Shown here: piece by piece, positions 43,982 through 52,500 of the stretch
Layout: every line of letters begins with the position of its first letter
How positions within the stretch are numbered: position 1 is the stretch's first letter
From: CAIKXD01 sp035439485
GTDB lineage: Bacteria > Bacteroidota > Bacteroidia > UBA4408
Assembly: GCA_035439485.1 (NCBI GenBank)
Contig: DAORKI010000013.1
Location: forward strand, 1 to 52,500
Length of the DNA stretch: 52,500 bases
Direction of reading: 5' to 3'
Made by a program: the position numbers and the translations under genes
The notes under the pieces: model-generated
What the model saw: the letters and a program-made list of their open reading frames with translations, nothing else
The model's database searches: none
Told to the model about the DNA's origin: nothing

Positions 43982-44389
43982 CTATAGCTTATCTAACAAT
44001 TCTTGCTCTGTAATTTTAAGATAAGAATTTTCTGTCTCCAACTTTGTCCTTTTACTCACCGACTTCAATAATAATTCATGATCGTTGATGATGCTTCCTT
44101 TAAAACTCAACACATCTTTTTGCACCCAAGAATTTGATGAATTGATGATTTCATTTTCAATCTTAAAAGAAATTTTATTGTCATTATATTCAAATGCACC
44201 ACAATAGGTATATTCACGCTCTCCATTAACTATATGTCCATTCATTGAAAACATTTTGAGTTCCCTTGCAATATAGTCTTTTTTATTACCTACTATTTTT
44301 TTGTAAATTACATAGCCATTTTCATAAAATCGCAACAAGCTAATGGTAGTATTTTCAGCTACCTCGATGTTATAATATAATCCTTTCAT
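43982..44389 (-). CDS. hypothetical cytoplasmic protein
   Basis: I recognise no family. The protein has 135 residues, no signal peptide and no TM. It is predicted to be beta-rich (alternating strands with many Tyr and Lys: YNIEVAENTTISLLRFYENG, EYTYCGAFEYNDNKISFKIE), which could be a small barrel or jelly roll. A longer version from TTG 44407 is possible, but ATG 44389 (MKGLYYNIE) is preferred. It is convergent with the ABC exporter and monocistronic. Confidence 0.6.
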   Translation of the reverse strand: MKGLYYNIEVAENTTISLLRFYENGYVIYKKIVGNKKDYIARELKMFSMNGHIVNGEREYTYCGAFEYNDNKISFKIENEIINSSNSWVQKDVLSFKGSIINDHELLLKSVSKRTKLETENSYLKITEQELLDKL

Positions 44390-44531
44390 TATTTTTTTTA
44401 AATCCAAATGATAAAAAATAATTCATTTTGGTAATCAAATTTAAGGCATATTGCTTGTCCTTTGAGGTTCCAAATTAAAGCAACATTGATGCTTATTGTC
44501 GTTATTCTGGTTATCTTTAAAGCAATTGCTT

Positions 44532-45422
44532 TTAAAAATGGAAATTTAACATAATGGCACCCCCACTATTGTCATTATCTATTCCAAAGCCTTTGGAACC
44601 GCTTTTAGCAAGAGTCTTGTTTTTTACACCACCACTAGCTGCGTCCCAACTTTCTGTTGACAATTTTCCATCATTTTGATTATAATACATCAGGCTGAAA
44701 CCAAATTCAACACCAATCGACATTTTTGGGAAAATAAAATATTCAGCGCCTACAAAAGCTCTGGCAGCTACTTTTATACCAGTTCCACTTGATTCTGATT
44801 GTATTCTTGTATTAGAAGGCGCATTAGCAAATCCAGTTGCTGTTGGGGTTAAAAAATCGGTACTGGTTGGAGAAACATTTAAGTTACTAAAAGCATTTCC
44901 ATAAGTATATAATGCCTTACTCGTTGAAACTCCAATGATTCCTTCACCGCCATAAAATCCTTGCAAACGGGTTTTTCCCTTCCTAAATTCCTTACCAAAA
45001 GCCAAGGTAATATTTGTAGCACTTGTTTTTTTTGTATCCTTAATATATACAGTATCCAAAGTGGTATTTTGATTATCAACTACTGCATTGTTTACAGATT
45101 GAGAAGCAATACCTATTCTCACTCTAGCTCTATACGCTTGTTTAGCAGACATAAAATACTTACCACCTATAGTTAAAGGATAATTTGCTAAAGAATTTAC
45201 ATTAGGTGCATCAGAACCTGTTGTTGAAAGCAATTTGCCTGTATAAGTTAAAAATGGACTTGCATCAACGCTTAAAGCCCAATCTTTAGCCTCTGGTAAA
45301 ATTACTTCACCTTTTTTTGATAATAGCACTGGTTCATTGGCCATTTCTGGAGGCATTTGAGCAAATGAAACTTTAAATAAAAATATGGTAATAAGCGTAT
45401 AAAATCCTTTGTGTTTGTGCAT
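44532..45422 (-). CDS. hypothetical outer-membrane beta-barrel-like protein
   Basis: A 296-residue exported protein with signal peptide 1-21 (ending VSFAQ). The mature part shows amphipathic strands separated by Gly/Asn/Thr/Ser loops, ends in an aromatic (MLNFHF), and includes repeated patterns such as FGKEFRKGKTRLQGFYGGEG and RAFVGAEYFIFPKMSIGVEFGFS, as in an OmpW/OmpA-like barrel of roughly 8-12 strands. Its function is unknown. It lies between the polysaccharide genes and pcm on the minus strand without visible operon partners. A palindrome AAAGCAATTGCTTT (44519-44532) overlaps the stop but lacks a T tract. Confidence 0.7.
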   Translation of the reverse strand: MHKHKGFYTLITIFLFKVSFAQMPPEMANEPVLLSKKGEVILPEAKDWALSVDASPFLTYTGKLLSTTGSDAPNVNSLANYPLTIGGKYFMSAKQAYRARVRIGIASQSVNNAVVDNQNTTLDTVYIKDTKKTSATNITLAFGKEFRKGKTRLQGFYGGEGIIGVSTSKALYTYGNAFSNLNVSPTSTDFLTPTATGFANAPSNTRIQSESSGTGIKVAARAFVGAEYFIFPKMSIGVEFGFSLMYYNQNDGKLSTESWDAASGGVKNKTLAKSGSKGFGIDNDNSGGAIMLNFHF

Positions 45423-45515
45423 GTTATTAATTTTGATGTATTGCTAACGAAACTAAATTAAAAATATTGACAATTTTAATTAATTTTTGATTCCAATTTC
45501 ATAAAAAAATTCAAA

Positions 45516-46163
45516 TTATCTCTTTTGTTCTAATAATGGAACAAAATGAAAATCGCCATGTAATTTAGTTTCAAAAACATTTTCCGCCTTTTTAAATAAG
45601 GAATACATTTTCTGCCCTTTTTGGTCGCCCACTGGAATAACCATGATGCCTCCCACCTTTAATTGCAACTTTAAAGGTTCAGGAATAAAGGGAGCCCCAG
45701 CAGTAACAATAATTTTATCGAAAGGTGCAAACATAGGTTGACCTATATAACCATCGCCATAAAATAATTTTGGATTGATGTTTAACATTGGCAAAAATCT
45801 CTTAGCTCTATCATGCAAAACTCTTTGCCTTTCAATACTAAAAACCCTTGCTCCCATGCCACACAATACTGCAGTTTGATATCCACTACCAGTTCCTATT
45901 TCTAAAACTTTATCGTTCTTGCTAATTTGAAGTAATTGTGTTTGAAATGCAACAGTGTATGGTTGTGAAATGGTTTGCCCCTCTCCTATTTGAAAAGCAT
46001 TATTTTCATATGCGTATTCCAAAAAAGCTTCATCCAAAAAAGCATGACGTGGAATTAATTCCATAACAGAAAGTACCTTTTCGTCAATTATTCCCATTTG
46101 ACGAAGCATATTAACCATTTGTAAGCGTTTTCCTTTATGTTTGAAATTATCCTTAATTAGCAT
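45516..46163 (-). CDS. pcm: protein-L-isoaspartate O-methyltransferase
   Basis: Repairs damaged proteins by methylating L-isoaspartyl residues with S-adenosylmethionine. The 215 residues give the standard length. Hallmarks: RHAFLDEAFLEYAYEN (about 39-54), GQTISQPYTVA (59-69), motif I VLEIGTGSGYQTAVL (about 85-99), and the motif II region FDKIIVTAGAPFIPEPL. It is intact. It has its own promoter (46183-46215) and is divergent from the oxidoreductase gene. Confidence 0.94.
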   Translation of the reverse strand: MLIKDNFKHKGKRLQMVNMLRQMGIIDEKVLSVMELIPRHAFLDEAFLEYAYENNAFQIGEGQTISQPYTVAFQTQLLQISKNDKVLEIGTGSGYQTAVLCGMGARVFSIERQRVLHDRAKRFLPMLNINPKLFYGDGYIGQPMFAPFDKIIVTAGAPFIPEPLKLQLKVGGIMVIPVGDQKGQKMYSLFKKAENVFETKLHGDFHFVPLLEQKR

Positions 46164-46182
46164 AGGTATTTTATATGACAGA

Positions 46183-46215
46183 CAAAAATAAAAAGCTGCT
46201 ATACTAACATAACAA
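46183..46215 (-). promoter_or_regulatory. -33/-7 promoter of pcm
   Basis: On the minus strand TTG (46215-46213) and TATTTTTG (46190-46183, full match) are 22 bases apart, about 20 bases before the pcm ATG. Confidence 0.6.
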
Positions 46216-46335
46216 TGTTACAAAAAAGAAATCATCAATTAAATGTTTGTAACCTTATCAATTAATTTTGTGGAGGCGATTTTATTTACCTTGTTTATAT
46301 GGTGTTACTATTTAATTACTATTTATAAGTCTACA

Positions 46336-47325
46336 ATGATAAAAATTGGTGTTTTAGGAGCAGGTCATTTAGGAAGAATACACATCCGAATTTTAAAAAC
46401 AATTGGTGAATTTGATTTAATTGGCTTTTATGATCCAAATGATGAAAATGCGCAAAAAGCTATAGACGAATTTGGGGTTAAACGATATGCTTCTGATACT
46501 GAACTAATCAACGCATGCGATGCTATAGATATTGTTACCCCTACTATACAACATTATAACTGTGCCAAAGTAGCGCTTAAAAACGCAAAGCACTTATTTA
46601 TTGAAAAACCTATCACAAATACTTTAGAAGAAGCAAAAAAGCTTATCAGGTTAATCCATGAAGCTAATGTTAAGGTACAGGTAGGACATGTAGAGCGTTT
46701 CAATCCGGCCTTTACTGCTGCAGCACCATATTGCAGCAATCCAATGTTTATCGAAACACATCGATTAGCACAATTTAATCCAAGAGGCACCGATGTTTCA
46801 GTAGTTTTAGATTTGATGATACATGACATTGACATTATTTTAAGTACTGTGAAATCAGAAATAAAAAAAATTAGTGCCTCAGGAGTAGCTGTAGTAAGTG
46901 ATACACCTGATATAGCAAATGCAAGAATTGAGTTTCACAATGGCTGTGTCGCAAATTTAACCGCTAGCCGCATCAGTATGAAAAATATGCGTAAAACAAG
47001 ATTTTTTCAAAAAGATGCATACATTTCTGTTGATTTCCTTGATAAAGAAGCAAGTATTATTAGATTAAAAAATGTGGAAGGTGAAATTGACCCTTATGCT
47101 ATCACTATTGAATTAGGAAATAATAAAGGCGTAAAACAAATTTATTTTGAAACACCTGAAACTCAAAAAGTTAATGCAATCGAGGAAGAATTAAAATGTT
47201 TTGCCCAATCAATACTTCATGATAAAGTTACTGCTGTTACAGCCGATGATGGTTACAAATCGTTACAAGTAGCTTATGAAATTATTTCAAAATTAAAGTC
47301 AAATGCGCGATTAATTACTAGTTAA
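46336..47325 (+). CDS. Gfo/Idh/MocA family NAD(P)-dependent oxidoreductase
   Basis: A 329-residue sugar (or sugar-nucleotide) dehydrogenase. The Rossmann fold starts at once: MIKIGVLGAGHLGRIH with GxGxxG (residues 7-12). The EKPIT motif (about 88-92), VGHVERFNPAF and the LMIHDIDI motif with its conserved His are intact. Relatives act as UDP-GlcNAc 3-dehydrogenases or related enzymes in polysaccharide synthesis; the position upstream of an initiating sugar transferase supports such a role but does not prove the substrate. An in-frame ATG at 46243 would add a 31-residue hydrophobic stretch foreign to the family, so 46336 was chosen. Confidence 0.87.
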   Translation: MIKIGVLGAGHLGRIHIRILKTIGEFDLIGFYDPNDENAQKAIDEFGVKRYASDTELINACDAIDIVTPTIQHYNCAKVALKNAKHLFIEKPITNTLEEAKKLIRLIHEANVKVQVGHVERFNPAFTAAAPYCSNPMFIETHRLAQFNPRGTDVSVVLDLMIHDIDIILSTVKSEIKKISASGVAVVSDTPDIANARIEFHNGCVANLTASRISMKNMRKTRFFQKDAYISVDFLDKEASIIRLKNVEGEIDPYAITIELGNNKGVKQIYFETPETQKVNAIEEELKCFAQSILHDKVTAVTADDGYKSLQVAYEIISKLKSNARLITS

Positions 47326-47340
47326 TATCATCCTAAATAT

Positions 47341-47348
47341 TACTTTCG
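47341..47348 (+). promoter_or_regulatory. -7 box candidate before the lipoprotein gene
   Basis: TACTTTCG followed by C, one mismatch to TAnnTTTG, a common Bacteroidetes variant. The leader to GTG 47413 would be about 60 bases. Confidence 0.4.
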
Positions 47349-47412
47349 CGCCACATTTTATTATTAATCAAAAATAATACAATAAAAGTTAAAATTTGAC
47401 GTTACAGTAATA

Positions 47413-48312
47413 GTGAGAAGACTTTTATACAACTTTTTAATTTATTCAACTTCTATCAGCCTTTTATTTATGCAACAGGCCTGTAGTTTGATTGACAAGC
47501 CTGAACCAATACCAGCTTATATTAGAATTACCAATATTGATTTAAAAGCACCAAGTGATAATTCTCAGGGAAGTTCCTCTTCAAATGTTACTGATGCCTG
47601 GGTATATATTAATGATAATCTGCAAGGCGTTTACCCATTACCTACTCGTTTTCCTGTGTTATTAACAGGCAGCAACAAGCTAAGTGTCCGGTCTGGTATA
47701 ATACAAAACGGAATTGATGCAACTCGAATTGACTACCCATTTTATAATGCCTGGGACACCACTATTGAGTTAAAAGAGAAAGAAATTTTAAGCTTAAAGC
47801 CAAAAATTTATGGATACAAGTCGGGAACTGTTTTCCATTTTATAGAAGGATTTGAAGGTTTAGGTATTGATTTTGAAAAAACTTCAAGTAGTGTAAATGA
47901 TATTTATAAAACAAGCAATACTTCTTTAGTTTATGAAGGTAATAATTGTGGCAAATTTGAAATATTAAGTGGAACCATAGATGTAACTATAGCTAGTAAC
48001 AAACTTTATAATCTACCAAAACAAGGTATTAGTGTTTTTCTTGAACTGAACTATAATATAAATCAAACTATGGAGGTTGGAATTATGGCTCAAAATGGCG
48101 CTACTGTGAATCAAAGCTCTGTAATTGGACTTCGAGCTACAACAAACTCATCGGGAACAACTGTTTGGAAAAAAGTGTACATTGATTTAACAACCGCTGT
48201 TTCAAACCAAACCTATGCTTCGGGTTATAAGATATATTTTTATGCAAAGCAAGAAGATGGGGTAAGCAACCCTCTTTTTTTAATTGACAATGTAAAATTG
48301 GTAAGCTTTTAA
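47413..48312 (+). CDS. hypothetical lipoprotein with jelly-roll-like domain
   Basis: A 299-residue lipoprotein. Starts at GTG; the signal sequence ends in a lipobox (LLFMQQACSLI), with Cys24 as the lipidation site. After a PEGA-like or Ig-like strand region (about 35-125: AWVYINDNLQGVYPLPTRFPVLL) the C-terminal half (about 140-299) resembles a carbohydrate-binding type jelly roll (IEGFEGLGIDFE...LFLIDNVKLVSF). No catalytic motif. It overlaps the sugar transferase gene by one base (TAATG), so the two are translationally coupled and presumably belong to one surface-polysaccharide pathway. The function is unknown. Confidence 0.75.
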   Translation: MRRLLYNFLIYSTSISLLFMQQACSLIDKPEPIPAYIRITNIDLKAPSDNSQGSSSSNVTDAWVYINDNLQGVYPLPTRFPVLLTGSNKLSVRSGIIQNGIDATRIDYPFYNAWDTTIELKEKEILSLKPKIYGYKSGTVFHFIEGFEGLGIDFEKTSSSVNDIYKTSNTSLVYEGNNCGKFEILSGTIDVTIASNKLYNLPKQGISVFLELNYNINQTMEVGIMAQNGATVNQSSVIGLRATTNSSGTTVWKKVYIDLTTAVSNQTYASGYKIYFYAKQEDGVSNPLFLIDNVKLVSF

Positions 48313-49739
48313 TGACTTCAACAAAAAAAATGTACATCTGGTTTTCTGTGCTATGCGATTTAATAGCAGCAGCAGGTGCTTGGACATTTTTTTATGCCTT
48401 TCGAAAATCAGAAATTGAAACTACAAAATTTGGTTTCACAGTACCTATTGAATATAATGAAAGTTTTTATACCGCATTGATTTTCATCCCTTTATTTTGG
48501 TTGTTATTATATGTGAGTATAGGAAGCTATAAGAATATATTTCGTAAATCAAGATTAAGAGAATTAGGTCAAACAATTTTAATCACTTTAATTGGTGTAA
48601 TTATTTTGTTTTTTGCATTGTTGCTTGATGATGAAATATACTCCTATAAAGCTTACTATCGGTTATTTATTTCATTATTCCTTTTCCATTTTACCCTCAC
48701 ATTTTTTTTCAGATTAATAATAGCCACCATCATTGTAAAAAATGTTCACAAAAGAATAATTTCATTTCCTACTGTTATTATTGGGAGTAACGCAAATGCT
48801 TTAAAGTTGTATCAGGAAATTGAAGCTCAAGACAAATCATCGGGTAACAAATTTATTGGGTTTGTACATATTGAAAATAAGAATGGAAGCACTCATTTAA
48901 TTGAAAAACATTTACCGCATTTGGGCGAACTATCTGATGTAAGAGATGTAGTGATGTCAAAAAATATTGAAGAAGTAATTATTGCAATAGAATCGTCAGA
49001 ACATGATTTCTTAAAAGGCATCATTAACAGTTTAGAAGATTTAAATGTAATCATAAAAATCATTCCTGACATGTATGATATTTTAAGTGGTTCGGTTAAA
49101 ATGACCTCCATTTTTGGTGCTCCACTTATTGAAATTTCACATAATATTATGCCCACTTGGCAAAGGGCTTTAAAAAGATTGATTGATATTGTAATTTCAC
49201 TCATTGCGCTTACTATTTTTTCTCCTGTATTTATTGTCACTGCGCTTATAGTTAAATTTACATCAAAGGGTCCTGCAATTTATTCTCATGAAAGAATTGG
49301 TTTGCACGGAAAACCTTTTATGATACATAAATTTCGGTCGATGTATACTGATGCAGAAAAAAATGGCCCCATGTTGAGTAGTAAAACCGATAGTAGAATT
49401 ACCAAATTTGGCCGTTTTATGCGTAAAGTTCGTTTGGATGAAATTCCGCAATTTTACAATGTTTTAATTGGCGAAATGAGTCTTGTTGGTCCAAGACCAG
49501 AAAGGCAACATTTTATTGATTTAATCACTAAAACCGCTCCTCATTATCGTCATTTGAACAAAGTTAAACCAGGTATTACAAGCTGGGGTCAAGTAAAATA
49601 TGGCTATGCCGAAAATGTGGAGCAAATGATAGAAAGACTTCGCTATGATATTTTATATATAGAAAATATGAGTTTAGCTGTAGACTTTAAAATTTTAATC
49701 TACACGGTTCTTATTGTGGTTCAGGGTAGAGGTAAATAA
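48312..49739 (+). CDS. polyprenyl glycosylphosphotransferase (initiating sugar transferase)
   Basis: A 475-residue membrane enzyme that starts exopolysaccharide units by moving a sugar-1-phosphate to undecaprenyl phosphate. Order: four TM helices in residues 1-135, a cytoplasmic CoA-binding/Rossmann-like domain (about 150-255, PTVIIGSNANALKLYQEI), one membrane re-entrant helix (about 290-310), and the catalytic PglC/WbaP-type domain with KFRSM, DEIPQFYNVLIGEMSLVGPRP and KPGITSWGQV. This is the WcaJ/WbaP/EpsL-like long form. It starts in the stop codon of the lipoprotein gene, and its stop touches that of the convergent DUF4442 gene. Confidence 0.92.
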   Translation: MTSTKKMYIWFSVLCDLIAAAGAWTFFYAFRKSEIETTKFGFTVPIEYNESFYTALIFIPLFWLLLYVSIGSYKNIFRKSRLRELGQTILITLIGVIILFFALLLDDEIYSYKAYYRLFISLFLFHFTLTFFFRLIIATIIVKNVHKRIISFPTVIIGSNANALKLYQEIEAQDKSSGNKFIGFVHIENKNGSTHLIEKHLPHLGELSDVRDVVMSKNIEEVIIAIESSEHDFLKGIINSLEDLNVIIKIIPDMYDILSGSVKMTSIFGAPLIEISHNIMPTWQRALKRLIDIVISLIALTIFSPVFIVTALIVKFTSKGPAIYSHERIGLHGKPFMIHKFRSMYTDAEKNGPMLSSKTDSRITKFGRFMRKVRLDEIPQFYNVLIGEMSLVGPRPERQHFIDLITKTAPHYRHLNKVKPGITSWGQVKYGYAENVEQMIERLRYDILYIENMSLAVDFKILIYTVLIVVQGRGK

Positions 49740-50249
49740 TTAAGCTTTTATTTTTAAGCTCCATTCAAATTCAAATTCAGCAACCACCATTCCATCTTGC
49801 ATTTTTCCTACACTTTTTAATGAAAATTTAACCGGTTCGTTCGAAGCTATAGAGTTTTGAATGGCATTCATGATAATTTCATTGGGCTCGCATGTAAAAA
49901 CAATATCTTGATCCGCTTTCTTTACAAAATTTGCCTGCATATTAGTAACTAGCATGGAGCATTTTTTACCACTTTCAAGTGTTTCAGCCATCACCATAAG
50001 TCCAGTACTTAATTCAGCAGCCATGCACTGTGCAGCAAAATAAACGGAGCGAAAAGGATTTTTTGTTCTTCGTGTAAATGGTAGTTTAATTTGACATGAA
50101 TTTCGCTCAAAAACCCTAACTTTTATTCCACTGAACCATATTAATGGAATTTGAAAAAACATGAGTGATCTAAATTTAAAAACGCTATTAGCCGCATTAA
50201 CAAATTGAAGTGCGTTGGCGTTTTTGAATAAGTGTTTCTCTGTGTTCAT
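49740..50249 (-). CDS. DUF4442 hotdog-fold thioesterase-like protein
   Basis: A 169-residue cytoplasmic protein matching the DUF4442 (YiiD C-terminal-like) hotdog family: a helix with NPFRSVYFAAQCMAAELSTG (about 64-83) and a strand layer with FEFEWSLKIK at the C-terminus. Relatives are presumed acyl-CoA thioesterases; the catalytic residue is not evident. Its ATG overlaps the carbonic anhydrase stop by one base, so it is the third gene of the SulP-carbonic anhydrase operon. The stop is directly adjacent to that of the sugar transferase. A link to bicarbonate metabolism is not known. Confidence 0.75.
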   Translation of the reverse strand: MNTEKHLFKNANALQFVNAANSVFKFRSLMFFQIPLIWFSGIKVRVFERNSCQIKLPFTRRTKNPFRSVYFAAQCMAAELSTGLMVMAETLESGKKCSMLVTNMQANFVKKADQDIVFTCEPNEIIMNAIQNSIASNEPVKFSLKSVGKMQDGMVVAEFEFEWSLKIKA

Positions 50250-50896
50250 TAATCTTCTAATCCTCCTTTGAAATCAAAACGGTAAATTGGGGCAATATGA
50301 GTATTTGAATCAACGGTAATTAAGTGATTCATTAAGCCATTTTCTAAACTATAAACACTTCCGTGCAAGGATGGTCCATTTCCATTAGCCCATGATTTTT
50401 GTATTATAGATGTTTTAGCCAAATTATATACACCTTCAATAATATTAAGCTCTACCAGTCTATCAACCTGCATTTTTTCATCTGTAATAGCATCTAGTTC
50501 CTCTGCATGAATGCGATAAACATCCTTTATGTGTCGTAACCATTTATTGAGCATACCAAAATGGTTGTTTGTTAAAGAAGCTTTTACTCCACCACAACCA
50601 TAATGACCAGAAACAATAACATGCTTTACCTTTAAAACCTCGACAGCATATTTTAATACACTAAGCATATTTAAATCGGTGTTTACAACAAGGTTAGCAA
50701 CATTTCTGTGCACAAATATTTCACCTGGTTGAGTGTCGGTAATTTCATTCGCAGGTACACGGCTATCGGAGCAACCAATCCATAAAAAATTTGGTGATTG
50801 TATATCAACTAATCTGTTGAAATAATTTGGGTCTAAATCAAGTCGGTCTTTAGCCCAACCTTTATTTTGAAGTAACAGTTTTTCGTATTCGTCCAT
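50249..50896 (-). CDS. can: beta-carbonic anhydrase
   Basis: Interconverts CO2 and bicarbonate in the cytoplasm. The 215 residues give the standard length. Zinc ligands are Cys42, His98 and Cys101 (IGCSDSR, SGHYGCGGVKA), with the catalytic Asp44-Arg46 dyad. It starts 2 bases after the SulP gene stop and overlaps the DUF4442 start by one base, so the three are one operon. Pairing with a SulP-type transporter suggests a bicarbonate supply system in which imported bicarbonate is equilibrated with CO2 for carboxylases. Confidence 0.95.
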   Translation of the reverse strand: MDEYEKLLLQNKGWAKDRLDLDPNYFNRLVDIQSPNFLWIGCSDSRVPANEITDTQPGEIFVHRNVANLVVNTDLNMLSVLKYAVEVLKVKHVIVSGHYGCGGVKASLTNNHFGMLNKWLRHIKDVYRIHAEELDAITDEKMQVDRLVELNIIEGVYNLAKTSIIQKSWANGNGPSLHGSVYSLENGLMNHLITVDSNTHIAPIYRFDFKGGLED

Positions 50897-50898
50897 TA

Positions 50899-52434
50899 TT
50901 AATTTGTTGGTCTAAAATAGGGATTTAAACTTGATTTGGATAATTTTTTTTCAATTTTAATATTTCTATGTGTTGATAATTCTTGCAAATCATCCAACAA
51001 CTCGATAATATCTTTGTCGATGTAAGTTGCGGCTGTTCCATCAATTATCATGTAGCTTTCTTCAGGTATGGATTCAAACTTATCGCGTAAAAAAGCCTTG
51101 TTTAAGAAAGAAACATTCCCTCTAAACTTAATTAAAATATTTTTTTCATCTGTAGTAAATGACACTGCTCTTTGAAAACTTGAGCGCACAATAAAAAATA
51201 AGGAAACAAAAAACCCAATGCCAACCCCAATGAGTAAATCAGAAAAAACAATTGAAATAACCGTTATAATAAATGGCAAAAATTGGTCAATTCCATTTTT
51301 AAACTGATGAGCATAAAGAGAAGGTTTTGTAAGTTTAAACCCAACAAAAATGAGCAACACCGCTAATGAAGAAAGAGGAATTTTGTTTAATAATTTAGGG
51401 AAAATCAATACAAATACAACTAACATTAAACCATGAAGGATCGTTGATAATTTTGTTTTTGCACCAGCAACAATATTAGCGCTACTTCTTACAATAACAG
51501 CGGTAACAGGAAGACCTCCTACTATAGACGAAACAAAATTACCTGCTCCTTGAGCAACTAATTCACGACTAGTTGGGGTAATTCTTTTTTCTGGGTCAAG
51601 CTTATCGGTTGCCTCAATACTCAAAAGGGTTTCGAGACTGGCCACTAAGGCTAATTTTATAGCTACAATCCAAACCATAGTATTCCCTATTTGTCCAAAA
51701 TCGGGAAAATTCAAATTTGATTTATCAAAAACAATAGGAATTTGCACCAAATGTTCGGGTTCTAACTGAAGTGTTGGATAAAATTGGTCAAACAAAATAC
51801 TAGCCAAAGTTCCGGTAATAATGGCTACTAAAGATATTGGTAATACTTTAAATATCGGAATTCTTTTGACCTTTTCGGTTTCTCCTAAATAAAGTATTAT
51901 AAATGTTATGAGTGCTATAATAATGGCTCCAATGGTAAAGTGATTCCCTAACTCAAGGAGTTCTGTGAAGGTGTTATGATGGTCAATTTGCTCAAAACTT
52001 TCATCTCCTTCATAATCTTTGTCATATCCAAATGCATGAGGCAATTGTTTAAAAATTAATATTAATCCAATGGCGGCTAACATGCCTTTTATTACCGATG
52101 AAGGTACAAAATTCCCTATTATACCTGCACCAATCAATCCTAGTAAGACCTGCAATATACCAGCAATGGCTAATGCACATAAAAATATTTGAAACCCATT
52201 AAGTTGTTCAATGGAAGTTAATACAATTACAGTGAGACCAGCTGCTGGACCACTAACACTCGTTTGGCTTTTACTAATTAAACCAACTATTAAACCACCA
52301 GTAATACCCGCAATTAAGCCACTTATGATGGGCGCCCCTGAAGCTAATGCTATTCCTAAACATAAAGGTAAAGCCACAAAAAATACCACCAATGACGCAG
52401 TGAAATCTGCAGAAAAATTCTCTTTTTTAAACAT
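50899..52434 (-). CDS. SulP-family inorganic anion transporter with STAS domain (bicarbonate-type candidate)
   Basis: A 511-residue inner-membrane transporter. Residues 10-415 carry the 14-helix (7+7) SulP/UraA-like domain: FVALPLCLGIALASGAP and SVSGPAAGLTVIVLTS in the first repeat, GAGNFVSSIVGGLPVTAVIVRSSANI in the second. Residues 425-505 are a STAS-like cytoplasmic domain (SYMIIDGTAATYIDKDIIELLDDL). A longer version from GTG 52452 is possible; ATG 52434 (MFKKENFSAD) fits the family. The adjacent carbonic anhydrase favours bicarbonate as substrate, as in the BicA/SulP-carbonic anhydrase pairing; sulphate cannot be excluded. Confidence 0.88.
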   Translation of the reverse strand: MFKKENFSADFTASLVVFFVALPLCLGIALASGAPIISGLIAGITGGLIVGLISKSQTSVSGPAAGLTVIVLTSIEQLNGFQIFLCALAIAGILQVLLGLIGAGIIGNFVPSSVIKGMLAAIGLILIFKQLPHAFGYDKDYEGDESFEQIDHHNTFTELLELGNHFTIGAIIIALITFIILYLGETEKVKRIPIFKVLPISLVAIITGTLASILFDQFYPTLQLEPEHLVQIPIVFDKSNLNFPDFGQIGNTMVWIVAIKLALVASLETLLSIEATDKLDPEKRITPTSRELVAQGAGNFVSSIVGGLPVTAVIVRSSANIVAGAKTKLSTILHGLMLVVFVLIFPKLLNKIPLSSLAVLLIFVGFKLTKPSLYAHQFKNGIDQFLPFIITVISIVFSDLLIGVGIGFFVSLFFIVRSSFQRAVSFTTDEKNILIKFRGNVSFLNKAFLRDKFESIPEESYMIIDGTAATYIDKDIIELLDDLQELSTHRNIKIEKKLSKSSLNPYFRPTN

Positions 52435-52500
52435 TAAATAAAAATAAATCACTAGTGTCCGATAAAAATAGGAATAATTTTTTTAACGCACAGAAGTGTT

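Noticed and set aside
44519..44532. AAAGCAATTGCTTT palindrome as a terminator
   Set aside because: Weak AT-rich stem overlapping the stop codon, no T tract on the transcribed strand.
46243..46335. 31-codon hydrophobic extension of the Gfo/Idh/MocA oxidoreductase
   Set aside because: The family starts with the Rossmann strand at 46336 and is cytoplasmic; the extension looks like translated intergenic DNA.

Overview
This window is an AT-rich, gene-dense chromosomal segment from a member of the Bacteroidota (Bacteroidetes). The evidence is threefold. At least eight promoters fit the Bacteroidetes -7/-33 pattern (TAnnTTTG with an upstream TTG or TTTG), and Shine-Dalgarno sites are rare. Three proteins end in type IX secretion (T9SS) sorting domains. 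There is also a SusC-like TonB-dependent receptor with a carboxypeptidase-regulatory-like N-terminus. Genus or family cannot be fixed from the sequence alone. No rRNA, tRNA, CRISPR array, prophage or insertion-sequence transposase was seen.

Layout. Positions 1-2800 hold two convergent orphan genes for outer-membrane-like proteins, then an exact 235-bp duplication carrying a structured RNA-like element. Positions 2850-7474 are housekeeping: pyrR-pyrB, a STAS protein, a T9SS cargo protein, a Nif3-family protein and a coiled-coil zinc-ribbon protein. Positions 7534-18331 are envelope and surface genes: TPR proteins, a choice-of-anchor B T9SS cargo, a TonB receptor, and an M1 peptidase that appears fused to an Omp85-like barrel. 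Positions 18524-21542 encode a three-gene ABC efflux or lipoprotein-release system (adaptor, permease, ATPase). Positions 21693-24772 on the minus strand hold a GNAT acetyltransferase, a YCF48-like T9SS cargo and an AraC regulator.

Positions 24998-27887 hold a one-TM protein family followed by a stand-alone methylmalonyl-CoA mutase large subunit, a GAAAGTT-type minisatellite, and a small protein often mislabelled as an ABC ATPase. Positions 28093-39164 form a minus-strand run, probably one operon: plsY, a 2092-residue PorE-like protein, prmC, a heptahaem cytochrome with TPRs, and mltG. Positions 39783-43930 and 46336-49739 are two polysaccharide blocks: a Wzc-like tyrosine autokinase with an ABC exporter, then a Gfo/Idh/MocA oxidoreductase, a lipoprotein and an initiating sugar-phosphate transferase. 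Between them lie pcm and two hypothetical genes. Positions 49740-52434 are a tightly packed minus-strand operon of SulP transporter, beta-carbonic anhydrase and DUF4442 hotdog protein, which suggests bicarbonate uptake and CO2 interconversion.

The most unusual items are these: the 2092-residue protein with a PorE-type N-terminus (TPR, PD40 propeller, CRD) whose OmpA-like anchor is replaced by long coiled coils and three SPOR-like domains; the M1 peptidase joined to an Omp85-type barrel; the duplicated and dispersed Flavo-1-like RNA elements, one of which carries a different, perfect 15-bp hairpin; and the nested palindromes at 21560-21653. Several gene starts were shifted downstream because the longest reading frame would begin inside a promoter or terminator.
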